A stretch of 44,119 nucleotides of DNA from Cubamyces lactineus. Taxonomy: Eukaryota > Basidiomycota > Agaricomycetes > Polyporales > Polyporaceae. The stretch spans positions 1 through 44,119 of the forward strand of contig JACDTU010000039.1 in the NCBI GenBank assembly GCA_022376465.1, written 5' to 3'. Shown here one piece after another: positions 35,934 to 44,119 of this stretch. The notes beneath the pieces were generated by a model. The model did no database searches, was not told the origin of the DNA, and saw only the letters and a program-made list of their open reading frames with translations. Numbering within the stretch: the first letter of the stretch is position 1; the number at the start of each line of letters is the position of its first letter. Made by a program: the position numbers and the translations under genes.

Positions 35934-37834
35934 GTTCAGCTGAACCATATAGTTGTTCAAGGTTATATCATCTCTACAACTCCGACAAAGCTCGGGACGT
36001 ATACTATCGAGAAAGCGTAGACAAGTGGAATTTTTGCACCAACGAAAGGTGTCCACTTCGGTACAACACTAAGGAGGTTCCAAACGTCAAGCACGCATCG
36101 GCTTTAATCCTAACACACTCCTCACAAGAGCGGGATATTACTAGTACCCACGGACGACAACCCGCGGTAGTCAAGAAACCACTACTTGCTGGAAAAGCTA
36201 CTGGTCGGATTAATAGTCCGAGAGTTGCGTCAGGATCATTTCCGACTTCAAGAGTAGGAACCCCGAAACCTCAAGAATCCGAATCACCTAAGGAATCAGG
36301 TCCATCCTTCAAGGAGAAAGGAAAGGAGACCGAACCGTCTAAGGTAGAGGACTCGGACAAGGAGGACGAGACTTTTCGGACAACGGTCGAAGCACCTGAA
36401 CCGAAAATCGAAGAAACTGTTCGGATTAAGGTCATAGTACCTGCATCGAAGACAGAAGACACTCGGATCGAGGTAGACACACCTGAACCGAGAGAAGAGC
36501 ATATTCAGACAGAGGTCGAGGAGACTAAATCTGAATTGGAGTATACTAGTCGCAGCGCAACCCCAGAATTTGTACGAAAATCAGTACCATCGTACATGTC
36601 GGGAACAGCGACAGGAGAATCCATTTCTGGAGCCCATAGGTATGCGTTCACTCCGCAAGGGCAAAGCTCTGAAGGAGGAAGGTACGGGTCTTTATTCAGT
36701 GGACCAAACCCCCAGGCAACAGCAAGTTCTGGAGGAGTTATTAATCCTTCTGGAGGTGGAGGAGGAGGCGGACCAGGTAGGCCTGGAGGACGGCCTGACC
36801 CTGAGCCTTCAGATCCCCACTCCCCAGGAGGAGGACCACCAGGACCACCGGGACCACCAGGACCAGACCCAGACCCGGAACCGCAAGAAGCTCCAGGAAA
36901 TGCGCCAGGAAATGTGCCGCAAGGACAAGGGAAAGGCAAGATCAAGGACCCTGAGGTCTTCAACGGAGACCGAGACAAAACCAGGTCCTTCCTCAATCAA
37001 CTGTTCCTGTTGTTCACGGCACGGCCCCACGACTTCGTTAATGACTACACGAAGGTGGCAACGGCCCTATCCTTCATGGAAGGGGACAATATAAACTACT
37101 GGAAGGACATCACAATTCAGCGAGCTGAAGAGGAAATTAGACCGGGAGTCTATCGAGGATTTGACTCTTGGCCGGTCTTCAAAAGGAATTTCCTGCTCGC
37201 ATTTGCCCCAGTAGACGAGGTGGACGACTCTATGGTTAATCTCACGACAATACAGCTCAAGGACTACTCTTCAGTTGATGAGTTCAATGCGAGGTTCATG
37301 GATCTAGCTCTCAAGGGAAAAATTCTGGACCCAGCAGCGCAACTGGCCCTGTACAGGAATGCGCTTCCAGAATATTTACTTAAGAAGATATCCATGTCGT
37401 ACCCTCCGCCGACGACCATTGAAGAGTGGATGACTAGGACTAAGGAGATCGACCATAGCTATCACCTTACGGAGAAGATTTTGGCTAATCGCAGAGGACG
37501 CAAGGCCAAAACCTCGAAGACTAGGAAGAATGTCAAGACGGTTAATATCGAGGACGACTCGCTCGATATTAACAAGCTCTCTGTCAAGGAGAGACAGGAG
37601 CTGCAAGACAAGGGACTATGTTTCCGGTGCAGGAAGCCGGGACATATTTCCAGAGACTGTCCTTCTAAACCTAAGAAGCCCGGCAAACCCGTCAGTCGGA
37701 AGGTACGAAAGGTTACCGACGAGGACTTAGAGGACGAGTCTGAGGAGATCTCAGACGAAGAGGACGAAGAGGACGAAGAGGACAATATTTCTATTAACGC
37801 ACTCAGGGCTACAGATTTTGAGACGGGTTTTTAG
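35930..37834 (+). CDS. gag: gag of N2, 634 aa
   Basis: Start ATG overlaps the ORF1 stop. Domains as in the E2 protein: charged disordered N-terminus, Gly/Pro-rich linker with a collagen-like Gly-Pro-Pro run, gag core, CCHC knuckle (C-x2-C-x4-H-x4-C, about 564-577), acidic tail of Glu/Asp repeats. It ends at TAG 37832-37834, inside the frameshift signal, so most ribosomes should make Gag alone and a minority Gag-Pol. Confidence 0.94.
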   Translation: MSSAEPYSCSRLYHLYNSDKARDVYYRESVDKWNFCTNERCPLRYNTKEVPNVKHASALILTHSSQERDITSTHGRQPAVVKKPLLAGKATGRINSPRVASGSFPTSRVGTPKPQESESPKESGPSFKEKGKETEPSKVEDSDKEDETFRTTVEAPEPKIEETVRIKVIVPASKTEDTRIEVDTPEPREEHIQTEVEETKSELEYTSRSATPEFVRKSVPSYMSGTATGESISGAHRYAFTPQGQSSEGGRYGSLFSGPNPQATASSGGVINPSGGGGGGGPGRPGGRPDPEPSDPHSPGGGPPGPPGPPGPDPDPEPQEAPGNAPGNVPQGQGKGKIKDPEVFNGDRDKTRSFLNQLFLLFTARPHDFVNDYTKVATALSFMEGDNINYWKDITIQRAEEEIRPGVYRGFDSWPVFKRNFLLAFAPVDEVDDSMVNLTTIQLKDYSSVDEFNARFMDLALKGKILDPAAQLALYRNALPEYLLKKISMSYPPPTTIEEWMTRTKEIDHSYHLTEKILANRRGRKAKTSKTRKNVKTVNIEDDSLDINKLSVKERQELQDKGLCFRCRKPGHISRDCPSKPKKPGKPVSRKVRKVTDEDLEDESEEISDEEDEEDEEDNISINALRATDFETGF

Positions 37835-37865
37835 GCAGGCAAGCAGACTCGACGCCTGACTTGCC
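37825..37865 (+). promoter_or_regulatory. gag-pol -1 frameshift signal of N2
   Basis: G GGT TTT (37825-37831) in the gag frame, then the stop TAG (37832-37834). After a 6-nt spacer a hairpin pairs 37838-37846 (GGCAAGCAG) with 37856-37865 (CTGACTTGCC): 9 bp with one bulged A and a 9-nt loop. A -1 slip reads GGG TTT TTA into the pol frame, which is open from 37822. Confidence 0.82.
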
Positions 37866-40800
37866 CAAGGAACTGCATGTACCTATTGTAACCAATACAG
37901 AGCGGAAACGCAGTGCTCTGCTGATACCCGGTTACATGCAGGTTCAGGACAAAGCCGTCGAAATCAAGGGGCTCATCGACACTGGTGCGGATGCCGTGAT
38001 CGTCAATAAAAAGATTGTGGACAAGTACAATCTTCCGACAGTCAGACTACCGAAGACTCTGACTTTCCGGAACGCGGACGATAGCGTTAATAGCATGGGA
38101 ACCATTACCCATCGGGTGGAGGGGACATTTAATCTACACGGGAAGAAGCTCCCAACAAATTGGTATGTGGCCGACATTGGGCGGGACGATGTCTTATTCG
38201 GCATGCCATGGATCCGCAAGTACAATCCTAATATCGACTGGGAAAGTGGACGCATTACTTTCAAGTCGGATATTATCAAGAAGCAGCAGCAGATCCATAA
38301 ATACCAATGCGAGCACGACCCACCCGAAGGGATGCTGTGGAATTTCCCAGTAAAACCTCTAAATCAAGATCTGGTCGTATCGTTCGTACGTGCTATACCG
38401 GACGAGGACGACGCAGACCCAGACTCCGAAAGGCTTACATTTAATCCTTCGAGGGCCATCGAGCTATGGTACCGCAAGAAGAAAATCCGAAAGATTAATA
38501 AGTCTACGGAGATCGCTATAGCAGCGAAGAAAGACCAGAAGGAGAAGACCTTGGACGAAATCCTACCTGATTTTGTAAAGGACTATCGACAGGTCTTTGA
38601 GAAAAAGGCAGCAAGTAGATTTCCGCCCTCGAGACCATGGGACCATGCTATCGAATTCAAGAAGGACTTCGACCATCATACCAAGGGGTCTTGGAGGAAA
38701 ATCTACCCTCTGACCTATACGGAACGTATAGAACTCGACAAATTCATTGCGGAGAACCTCGAGAAGGGCTACATTCGAAAATCCAAGTCTCCACTAGCCT
38801 CGCCATTTTTCTTTGTCACCAAGAAGGATGGGAGTCTTCGACCTGTTCAAGACTACAGGGCTCTTAACGAGGGGACTATCAAAAACGCATATCCCTTGCC
38901 GCTCATCAGCGACATCATTGACCGGCTGAAAGGGGCCACAATATTCACCAAGCTCGACGTGCGAGCAGGGTACAATAATGTTCGCATCAAAGAGGGTGAT
39001 GAGTGGAAAGCTGCGTTTATAACACCCAGCGGATTGTTCGAACCGACAGTCATGTTTTTTGGTTTGTGCAACGCACCGGCCACATTCCAGAACATGATGA
39101 ACGATCTCTTCCGGGACATGCTTCAGGAAGGATGGATGGTCATTTACATGGACGACATCCTGATATTCTCAGACAATGTCGAGGACCATCACAAACGCAC
39201 GCGAAGAGCTTTACAGCGACTTCAAGACAGTGATCTATTCCTCAAGGCGGAAAAATGCGAATTCGACAGACAAGAAGTCGAATTTCTAGGATCAATAATC
39301 CGGCCAGGGGTAGTCGCTATGGATCCAGTAAAGCTCAAGGCAATTATCGAGTGGGAACCACCGAAAACAGTCAAGCAGGTTCAGGCATTCCTAGGGTTCG
39401 GTAATTTCTACCGACGGTTCATTCGGGATTATTCAAAGATAGTCCGACCCCTCACGGAATTAACCAAGAAGGACCAGCCTTTTCTGTGGACCTCTGATTG
39501 TCAGAAAGCATTCAATACACTCAAGAAGCGGTTTACTGAAGAACCGATCCTACAAATCCCGGATCCGGAGAAACCATTTCAGATTGAGTGCGATGCTTCT
39601 AAGGTCGCAACAGGTGCTGTACTACGACAGCAAGGAGAGGACGGACTATGGCATCCTTGTGCCTATTTGTCCAAGTCCTTTACTCCTGCGGAACGGAACT
39701 ATCAGATTTATGATAGAGAATTGTTAGCCATTGTTCGAGCTCTCGAAGCATGGCGACATTTTTTGCAGGGTTCCCCACACCCTACAGAAATCCTATCAGA
39801 TCACAAAAATCTGACCTACTTCCGTACGGCGCAGAAGTTAAATCGCAGACAGGCGCGATGGCATTTATTCCTCTCGGAGTTCAACATCGTAATCAAGCAC
39901 CAGCCCGGAAAATCCCTCACTCAAGCAGACGCCCTTTCTCGGAGATCAGGGCATGACGGGGGGGAAAATGACAACAAGGACGTCATATTACTAGGGCCAG
40001 AACTTTTTGCCAAAGCTGTCAACGTTGAGCTACAAGAGCGCATCCGTGATAGCAAGCTACGGGACAACTCGGTAGTAGAGTACATTACTCTAAAAGGAAA
40101 GGCTACCAAACGCCCAGAGTTCGGCAAACCAGAAGATTGGTCCGACGACGACGGAATACTCCTGTACAAGAACAGAGTATACGTTCCACCAGATAATCAA
40201 TTGTATCGTGATATAGTCAAGATGCATCACGACGCACCGATTATGGGACACCCAGGAGTCCAGAAAACCTATGATCTGGTCAAACGGGAATATATGTGGC
40301 CAGGCATGCGGAAATTCATCGCGCAATATGTCAAAGGTTGCGCCGCTTGCCAAACAAGCAAGGTCAATACGCATCCCATTAAACCAGGCTTAATTCCCAT
40401 TCAACACAGTGGGGATACTAGGCCTTTCCGGACAATTACCATGGATTATATCACCGATCTACCAGAATCGGATGGTTTTAATGCCGTCCAAGTGGTAGTC
40501 GACCATGATGTATCCAAAGCAGCGGTATTTTCCCCTTGCACCAAGAATATTACGGCAGAAGGAGCCATGGATATTCTGCAAAGGGATGTGTATCGCAGAT
40601 TCGGACTACCTGCGAAGGTCATCTCGGATCGGGGGCCGCAATTCATATCCAAGGCATTCAAAGAACTACACAATAGCCTCGGAATTGAAACGGCACTCAG
40701 CACGGCCTACCATCCTCAGACAGATGGGGAAACGGAGCGAGTAAATCAAGAACTCGACTTAGCACTTCGGCTCTACTGTGCTAACAATCCGGAGAACTGG

Positions 40801-41484
40801 GCCAAACTGCTGCCTCAATTCGAATTCGCGCACAATCAGCGGACACACTCTGTCACGGGAAAATCCCCGTTTGAGCTACTCTACGGGTTTCAGCCAGAGG
40901 CCGTTGGGACAGTCCGAACCACCCCAAAGCATCCAAGTACGGAGCAGAGGCTTCAAAGTCTTCAGGAAGCCAGGGAGAATACAATAGCGGCGCATGCGCA
41001 GGCCGCCGCAGCTATGTCAAGAAGGCTCCCCGCTGCGCAAGTTCCGCTGAAGCTCGGAGACAAGGTTCTTCTCGATACAAAGAACCTCAGGCTTCCATAT
41101 GTCTCCAGGAAGTTGATTCCAAAACGAGTGGGACCGTTCACCATCGTCAAGGTCTTGGGACCGGTTACATTTAAGTTAAAGCTTCCGGAGAAATGGAAGA
41201 TACACCCCGTCTTCCACGTAGCGCTACTTACCCCGTACCACACAACTAAGGAGCACGGACCAGACTATGTCCGACCTCCACCGATTCCCACTCCTGAATC
41301 AACTGAAGGAGAGGAATGGGAGGTAGAAGCAATTCTGAGCCACCGCACTAGAGGTACCCAAAAGCAGTATCTAGTGGCTTGGAAGGGCTGGCCCGCATCG
41401 GAAAATTCTTGGGAACCAGAAAGACATCTCAAGAACGCGCAGTCGATCTTGCGCAACTATAAGAAGAGGCACAAGTTGTCGTGA
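37861..41484 (+). CDS. pol: pol of N2: protease, RT, RNase H, integrase, chromodomain (1,207 codons from TTG)
   Basis: Natural entry is by -1 frameshift near 37831, so the true product begins with Gag and a short linker. Protease DTGA at 40-43 from the TTG, RT Asp366 and YMDD 429-432, RNase H Asp578/Glu620/Asp647, integrase His-His-Cys-Cys and Asp862/Asp923/Glu959, chromodomain at about 1152-1203. Compared with E2 there are only scattered substitutions, such as Gln for Arg just before the chromodomain aromatic strand. Stop TGA at 41482-41484. Undamaged. Confidence 0.96.
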   Translation: MPKELHVPIVTNTERKRSALLIPGYMQVQDKAVEIKGLIDTGADAVIVNKKIVDKYNLPTVRLPKTLTFRNADDSVNSMGTITHRVEGTFNLHGKKLPTNWYVADIGRDDVLFGMPWIRKYNPNIDWESGRITFKSDIIKKQQQIHKYQCEHDPPEGMLWNFPVKPLNQDLVVSFVRAIPDEDDADPDSERLTFNPSRAIELWYRKKKIRKINKSTEIAIAAKKDQKEKTLDEILPDFVKDYRQVFEKKAASRFPPSRPWDHAIEFKKDFDHHTKGSWRKIYPLTYTERIELDKFIAENLEKGYIRKSKSPLASPFFFVTKKDGSLRPVQDYRALNEGTIKNAYPLPLISDIIDRLKGATIFTKLDVRAGYNNVRIKEGDEWKAAFITPSGLFEPTVMFFGLCNAPATFQNMMNDLFRDMLQEGWMVIYMDDILIFSDNVEDHHKRTRRALQRLQDSDLFLKAEKCEFDRQEVEFLGSIIRPGVVAMDPVKLKAIIEWEPPKTVKQVQAFLGFGNFYRRFIRDYSKIVRPLTELTKKDQPFLWTSDCQKAFNTLKKRFTEEPILQIPDPEKPFQIECDASKVATGAVLRQQGEDGLWHPCAYLSKSFTPAERNYQIYDRELLAIVRALEAWRHFLQGSPHPTEILSDHKNLTYFRTAQKLNRRQARWHLFLSEFNIVIKHQPGKSLTQADALSRRSGHDGGENDNKDVILLGPELFAKAVNVELQERIRDSKLRDNSVVEYITLKGKATKRPEFGKPEDWSDDDGILLYKNRVYVPPDNQLYRDIVKMHHDAPIMGHPGVQKTYDLVKREYMWPGMRKFIAQYVKGCAACQTSKVNTHPIKPGLIPIQHSGDTRPFRTITMDYITDLPESDGFNAVQVVVDHDVSKAAVFSPCTKNITAEGAMDILQRDVYRRFGLPAKVISDRGPQFISKAFKELHNSLGIETALSTAYHPQTDGETERVNQELDLALRLYCANNPENWAKLLPQFEFAHNQRTHSVTGKSPFELLYGFQPEAVGTVRTTPKHPSTEQRLQSLQEARENTIAAHAQAAAAMSRRLPAAQVPLKLGDKVLLDTKNLRLPYVSRKLIPKRVGPFTIVKVLGPVTFKLKLPEKWKIHPVFHVALLTPYHTTKEHGPDYVRPPPIPTPESTEGEEWEVEAILSHRTRGTQKQYLVAWKGWPASENSWEPERHLKNAQSILRNYKKRHKLS

Positions 41485-41551
41485 AGGACTCAACCCACTC
41501 CTCACCCAATATCTCTTCGAATTTTCTGAACAAATTTCTCCTCTATTCACT

Positions 41552-42847
41552 ATGGTCTACACCAACACTCGTCTTACTGGTCGTCGTTTCTCTGAGGCGA
41601 CTCGTCGCAACATTCCCCGTCCCCCCAACTTCATTAGGGCACGGCGCACTGTTTTCTACAACCATCTTCCCCGACACACCGTCTCGTGCAACGACGAGGG
41701 CACCCTCGCCGATCGTGTCGGCTGGGTCATCGTGCACCCCGACCTCTACAGCCATGTCGAGGCCCGTATTGCCCATCTTCCTGAGGTCAAGGACCTCATC
41801 GACGTCTACCGCGCTCTCGCCAGGGCCGCCCCCTCTTACTCTGTTCTCATCAAACACAACCAGAGAACGTCGGCGCCCAAGTCCGAGAAGAAGAAGGTAG
41901 TTCAAGTTGCGAGCGAGGCCTATCAGGCAGTGGTTCAAGCGGCAGAGAAAGTAATTTCTATGCTCGCTAACCCTCAGGTCGCGGGAGCACTCTCGGACCT
42001 GATGCCCCTGCGTAACCAACACGGTACGCATAGTTGGGGGCATGTCTTTTGGCCGCAACGCCTCGATGACTACCCGCAAGCTATCGAGGTCGATTCTTCG
42101 GATGAGGAAGAAGACGAGGACGAGGTACGCTCGGATGGTGGATGGTCCATTCCCTCGACTGACCCTTGGAAGGTTTCCACTCCTGATCCTGAGGAGGAAG
42201 CCATCAAATGGGGTCCGACTTCAGTTGAGGGGTCGACCCCGACCCTATCCTCCTCAAGTTCTGACTCCTCCTATTCGGAAGTCGAGTCTTTCGACTTACT
42301 CCCTGAGCTCGAACAACTAGAGCTTAGCACGATCGACGAGCTCTCGGAAGAGGAGTTCCACGAAGCCCTGAAAGTCGCAGTAAGGGCCCCTTCCCCGCCT
42401 CCTCCTCCCCCGACTACGATCACCAAGCACGTCGAGGAACCCCATGGACGATGCGGTTTCTTTCGTGGAACCGGAGAAGATCGGTTCGGATACATCAACT
42501 CTCGAGGCGACATTTTCATGGTCCCCAACAGTTCCTTCGGCATCTCTGACGTTCGGATCATGGTCGCATACCATCTCCGATGGCCGGAAGCTTCAGTCAG
42601 GACCACCCAAGCCGCCTCCCTACTCATCGACGATGTCATCGCCCGGCGTGGAAATTACCCCGCCTTCAAGGTCGACGCTGAACGCATCGCGACTACTTAT
42701 CGCGAGGCTTTAGGCATGTCGGCGGCAGAGACTGCTCAATGGGACTGCATTCGAGCAGTAGGTAGCGATGCGGAGCTCGTCCAGATCTCCCTGGATGTCT
42801 TCCATCCTGAGGTCGTCGAGAGAAACAATGCTATCGTTCACCTCTAA
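41552..42847 (+). CDS. ORF4 of N2: unknown retrotransposon protein, 431 aa
   Basis: ATG at 41552 with A at -3 and G at +4, 67 nt after the pol stop. The 67 nt are pyrimidine- and A-rich, with no AG after the first few bases, so a 3' splice site just before the ATG is not available. Arg-rich N-terminus, helical segment, acidic Ser/Asp/Glu middle, proline run, conserved C-terminal domain. No signal peptide or membrane segment. Function unknown. The position recalls env, but also the extra 3' genes of other LTR elements. Confidence 0.8.
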   Translation: MVYTNTRLTGRRFSEATRRNIPRPPNFIRARRTVFYNHLPRHTVSCNDEGTLADRVGWVIVHPDLYSHVEARIAHLPEVKDLIDVYRALARAAPSYSVLIKHNQRTSAPKSEKKKVVQVASEAYQAVVQAAEKVISMLANPQVAGALSDLMPLRNQHGTHSWGHVFWPQRLDDYPQAIEVDSSDEEEDEDEVRSDGGWSIPSTDPWKVSTPDPEEEAIKWGPTSVEGSTPTLSSSSSDSSYSEVESFDLLPELEQLELSTIDELSEEEFHEALKVAVRAPSPPPPPPTTITKHVEEPHGRCGFFRGTGEDRFGYINSRGDIFMVPNSSFGISDVRIMVAYHLRWPEASVRTTQAASLLIDDVIARRGNYPAFKVDAERIATTYREALGMSAAETAQWDCIRAVGSDAELVQISLDVFHPEVVERNNAIVHL

Positions 42848-42881
42848 GGTCGAGGACGACCTTCAGCGGAGGGGGAGCTGA
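42846..42881 (+). promoter_or_regulatory. N2 stop-codon hairpin and polypurine tract
   Basis: AAGGTCG-AGGA-CGACCTT (42846-42863) and CAGCGGAGGGGGAGCTGA (42864-42881), the latter adjacent to the LTR. Confidence 0.75.
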
Positions 42882-43431
42882 TGTTACGAATGTACAATAG
42901 GTATTGCGACGTCTCGACGAACTGGTAACGGTTTCTAGTACTTACTCTGTACGATACAAGTATGGTAGGCTCTGGGACTCCAGCTACGATTGTATATGGC
43001 GGATTCTATGGAACAGTCTCGTATTATCTAGGATGCTCTAGGACTTTCCATGCACAGTTACTTCTGCACAGTGCACAGTCGCTTCCGCGCAGTGCACAGC
43101 GCTTCTGCACAGTACACAGCAGCACTGCCACAGTGTTACTAGGTTCGACTAGCGCTGACTACTACACACCAGAAAGTCCTTGTATACGCTAGAACGTTCC
43201 GTCTACAGGCTGGTATACATGTATATAAGAGGCGACGCCATAGAGCGACCCTCAGCTTTCAGTCTCTTCGCGAAATACGACTTTGGTTGCTCGTTAACTC
43301 GCTCTCAACTGCAAACACTACTACGCGCTTATCTTCGACAAGCTAGGGCTAGTAGCTGAATAGATACAAGCTCTCTATTCATTGACGTCTTAAGGCTTGA
43401 TAGTTTAAGAGTCACGCTCGAAAGCGTAACA
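42882..43431 (+). repeat. 3' LTR of N2 (550 bp)
   Basis: Looks identical to 34482-35031; followed by the GAACT duplicate. Confidence 0.95.
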
Positions 43432-43436
43432 GAACT

Positions 43437-44119
43437 TGAGCAGCGGGGAGTCTTCTTGACATGGCTGCGGCGGCCTGCGCATGCGCAGCTATTGTATTCT
43501 CCCTGGCTTCCTGAAGACTTTGAAGCCTCTGCTCCGTACTTGGATGCTTTGGGGTGGTTCGGACTGTCCCAGCGGCCTCTGGCTGAAACCCGTAGAGGAG
43601 TTCAAACGGGGATTTTCCCGTGACAGAGTGTGTCCGCTGATTGTGCGCGAATTCGAATTGAGGCAGCAGTTTGGCCCAGTTCTCCGGATTGTTAGCACAG
43701 TAGAGCCGAAGTGCTAAGTCGAGTTCCTGATTGACTCGCTCCGTTTCCCCATCTGTCTGAGGATGATAGGCCGTGCTGAGTGCCGTTTCAATTCCGAGGC
43801 TGTTGTGTAATTCTTTGAATGCCTTGGAGATGAATTGCGGCCCTCGATCCGAGATGACCTTCGCAGGTAGTCCGAATCTGCGATATACATCCCTTTGCAG
43901 AATATCCATGGCTCCTTCTGCCGTAATATTCTTGGTGCAAGGGGAAAATACCGCTGCCTTGGATACATCATGGTCAACTACCACTTGGACGGCATTGAAT
44001 CCATCCGACTCTGGTAGATCCGTGATATAATCCATTGTAATGGTCCGGAAAGGCCTAGTATCCCCACTGTGTCGAATGGGAATTAAGCCTGGTTTAATGG
44101 GATGCGTATTGACCTTGCT
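43437..44119 (-). pseudogene. pol: pol of E4, integrase part (runs off the window; split by N2)
   Basis: Minus strand from the window edge (about pol residue 833) to the N2 insertion point: the three integrase catalytic residues (MDYI, SDRG and the GETERVN Glu) and the following region up to Ala-Ala-Gln-Val. The frame is open throughout and continues at 34481. The N-terminal part is outside the window. Confidence 0.87.

Larger units (their letters stand above)
34482..43431 (+). mobile_element. N2: complete, apparently intact chromovirus copy (8,950 bp) inserted in pol of E4
   Basis: Two 550-bp LTRs that look identical, GAACT duplicates and all four frames open: ORF1, gag, pol, ORF4. All catalytic residues, the frameshift signal, primer-binding site, hairpin and polypurine tract are present. 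This is the best reference copy in the window and may be able to transpose. It is the inverted twin of N1. Confidence 0.96.
23154..44119 (-). mobile_element. E4: chromovirus copy split by N1 and N2; 5' part outside the window
   Basis: E4's own sequence is 23154-24244, 33188-34481 and 43432-44119. In minus-strand order: integrase part of pol, [N2], pol C-terminus, ORF4 N-terminus, [N1], ORF4 C-terminus, 3' LTR. Both gaps are proven by target duplicates (CTCGT, GAACT) across which the frame continues. ORF4 and LTR are of the E3 subfamily. E4 must be older than N1 and N2. Confidence 0.92.

Noticed and set aside
24245..43431. N1-spacer-N2 as one large palindromic element or an inversion
   Set aside because: Each copy has its own pair of LTRs and its own 5-bp duplicate, and the spacer is the E4 sequence in frame with E4 on both outer sides.
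1..44119. tRNA or rRNA genes, CRISPR arrays, bacterial operons
   Set aside because: None seen. The content is eukaryotic retrotransposons plus one intron-bearing gene.

Overview
This window is eukaryotic DNA, almost certainly from a mushroom-forming basidiomycete. It contains a multi-exon KDZ (Kyakuja-Dileera-Zisupton) transposase gene with an N-terminal CxC2 cysteine cluster, a type expanded in Agaricomycetes, and its roughly 50-nt GT-AG introns are fungal in style. About 40 of the 44 kb is one family of Ty3/gypsy LTR retrotransposon (a chromovirus with a C-terminal chromodomain). Six copies are present, some nested in others. Copies are called E1-E4, N1 and N2 here.

Layout. E1 (+, 1-1298) is the 3' end of a copy cut by the window edge. 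Unique DNA follows, with the 5' end of the KDZ gene (1755-2368). E2 (-, 2369-11275, complete, TSD CCGTC) splits the gene. The KDZ middle part (11281-13376) is followed by E3 (+, 13377-21048, TSD ATACG, internally deleted) and the KDZ 3' part (21054 to about 22411). After about 0.7 kb of unique DNA, E4 (-) starts at 23154 and runs past the right edge. E4 is split by N1 (-, 24245-33187, TSD CTCGT) in its ORF4 and by N2 (+, 34482-43431, TSD GAACT) in its pol. N1 and N2 are nearly identical and point in opposite directions, so they form an 8.9-kb inverted repeat around a 1.3-kb spacer.

Element design, the same in all complete copies: LTR (530-550 bp, TG...CA) - primer-binding site - ORF1 (291 codons, no ATG) - gag (624-634 aa, CCHC knuckle) - pol (protease, RT, RNase H, integrase, chromodomain) - ORF4 (about 430 aa, unrecognised) - hairpin - polypurine tract - LTR. 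Four expression or replication features can be read from the sequence. (1) The primer-binding site is a 12-nt perfect complement of a sequence 32 nt downstream of the TATA box in the LTR, which suggests Tf1/sushi-style self-priming. (2) The 1,076 nt from that presumed transcript start to the gag ATG contain no ATG in any frame, yet hold the 291-codon ORF1, whose stop overlaps the gag start as ATGA. (3) gag and pol are joined by a canonical -1 frameshift signal: GGGTTTT, then TAG, then a 9-bp hairpin after a 6-nt spacer. (4) ORF4 sits where env would be but has no membrane segment.

The KDZ gene can be followed through all three pieces with every intron phase agreeing, so E2 and E3 appear to have interrupted a recently intact gene. 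E3 carries a 1.23-kb deletion that fuses gag in frame to the RT, but its two LTRs look identical, so it was probably mobilised in trans by intact relatives such as N2.
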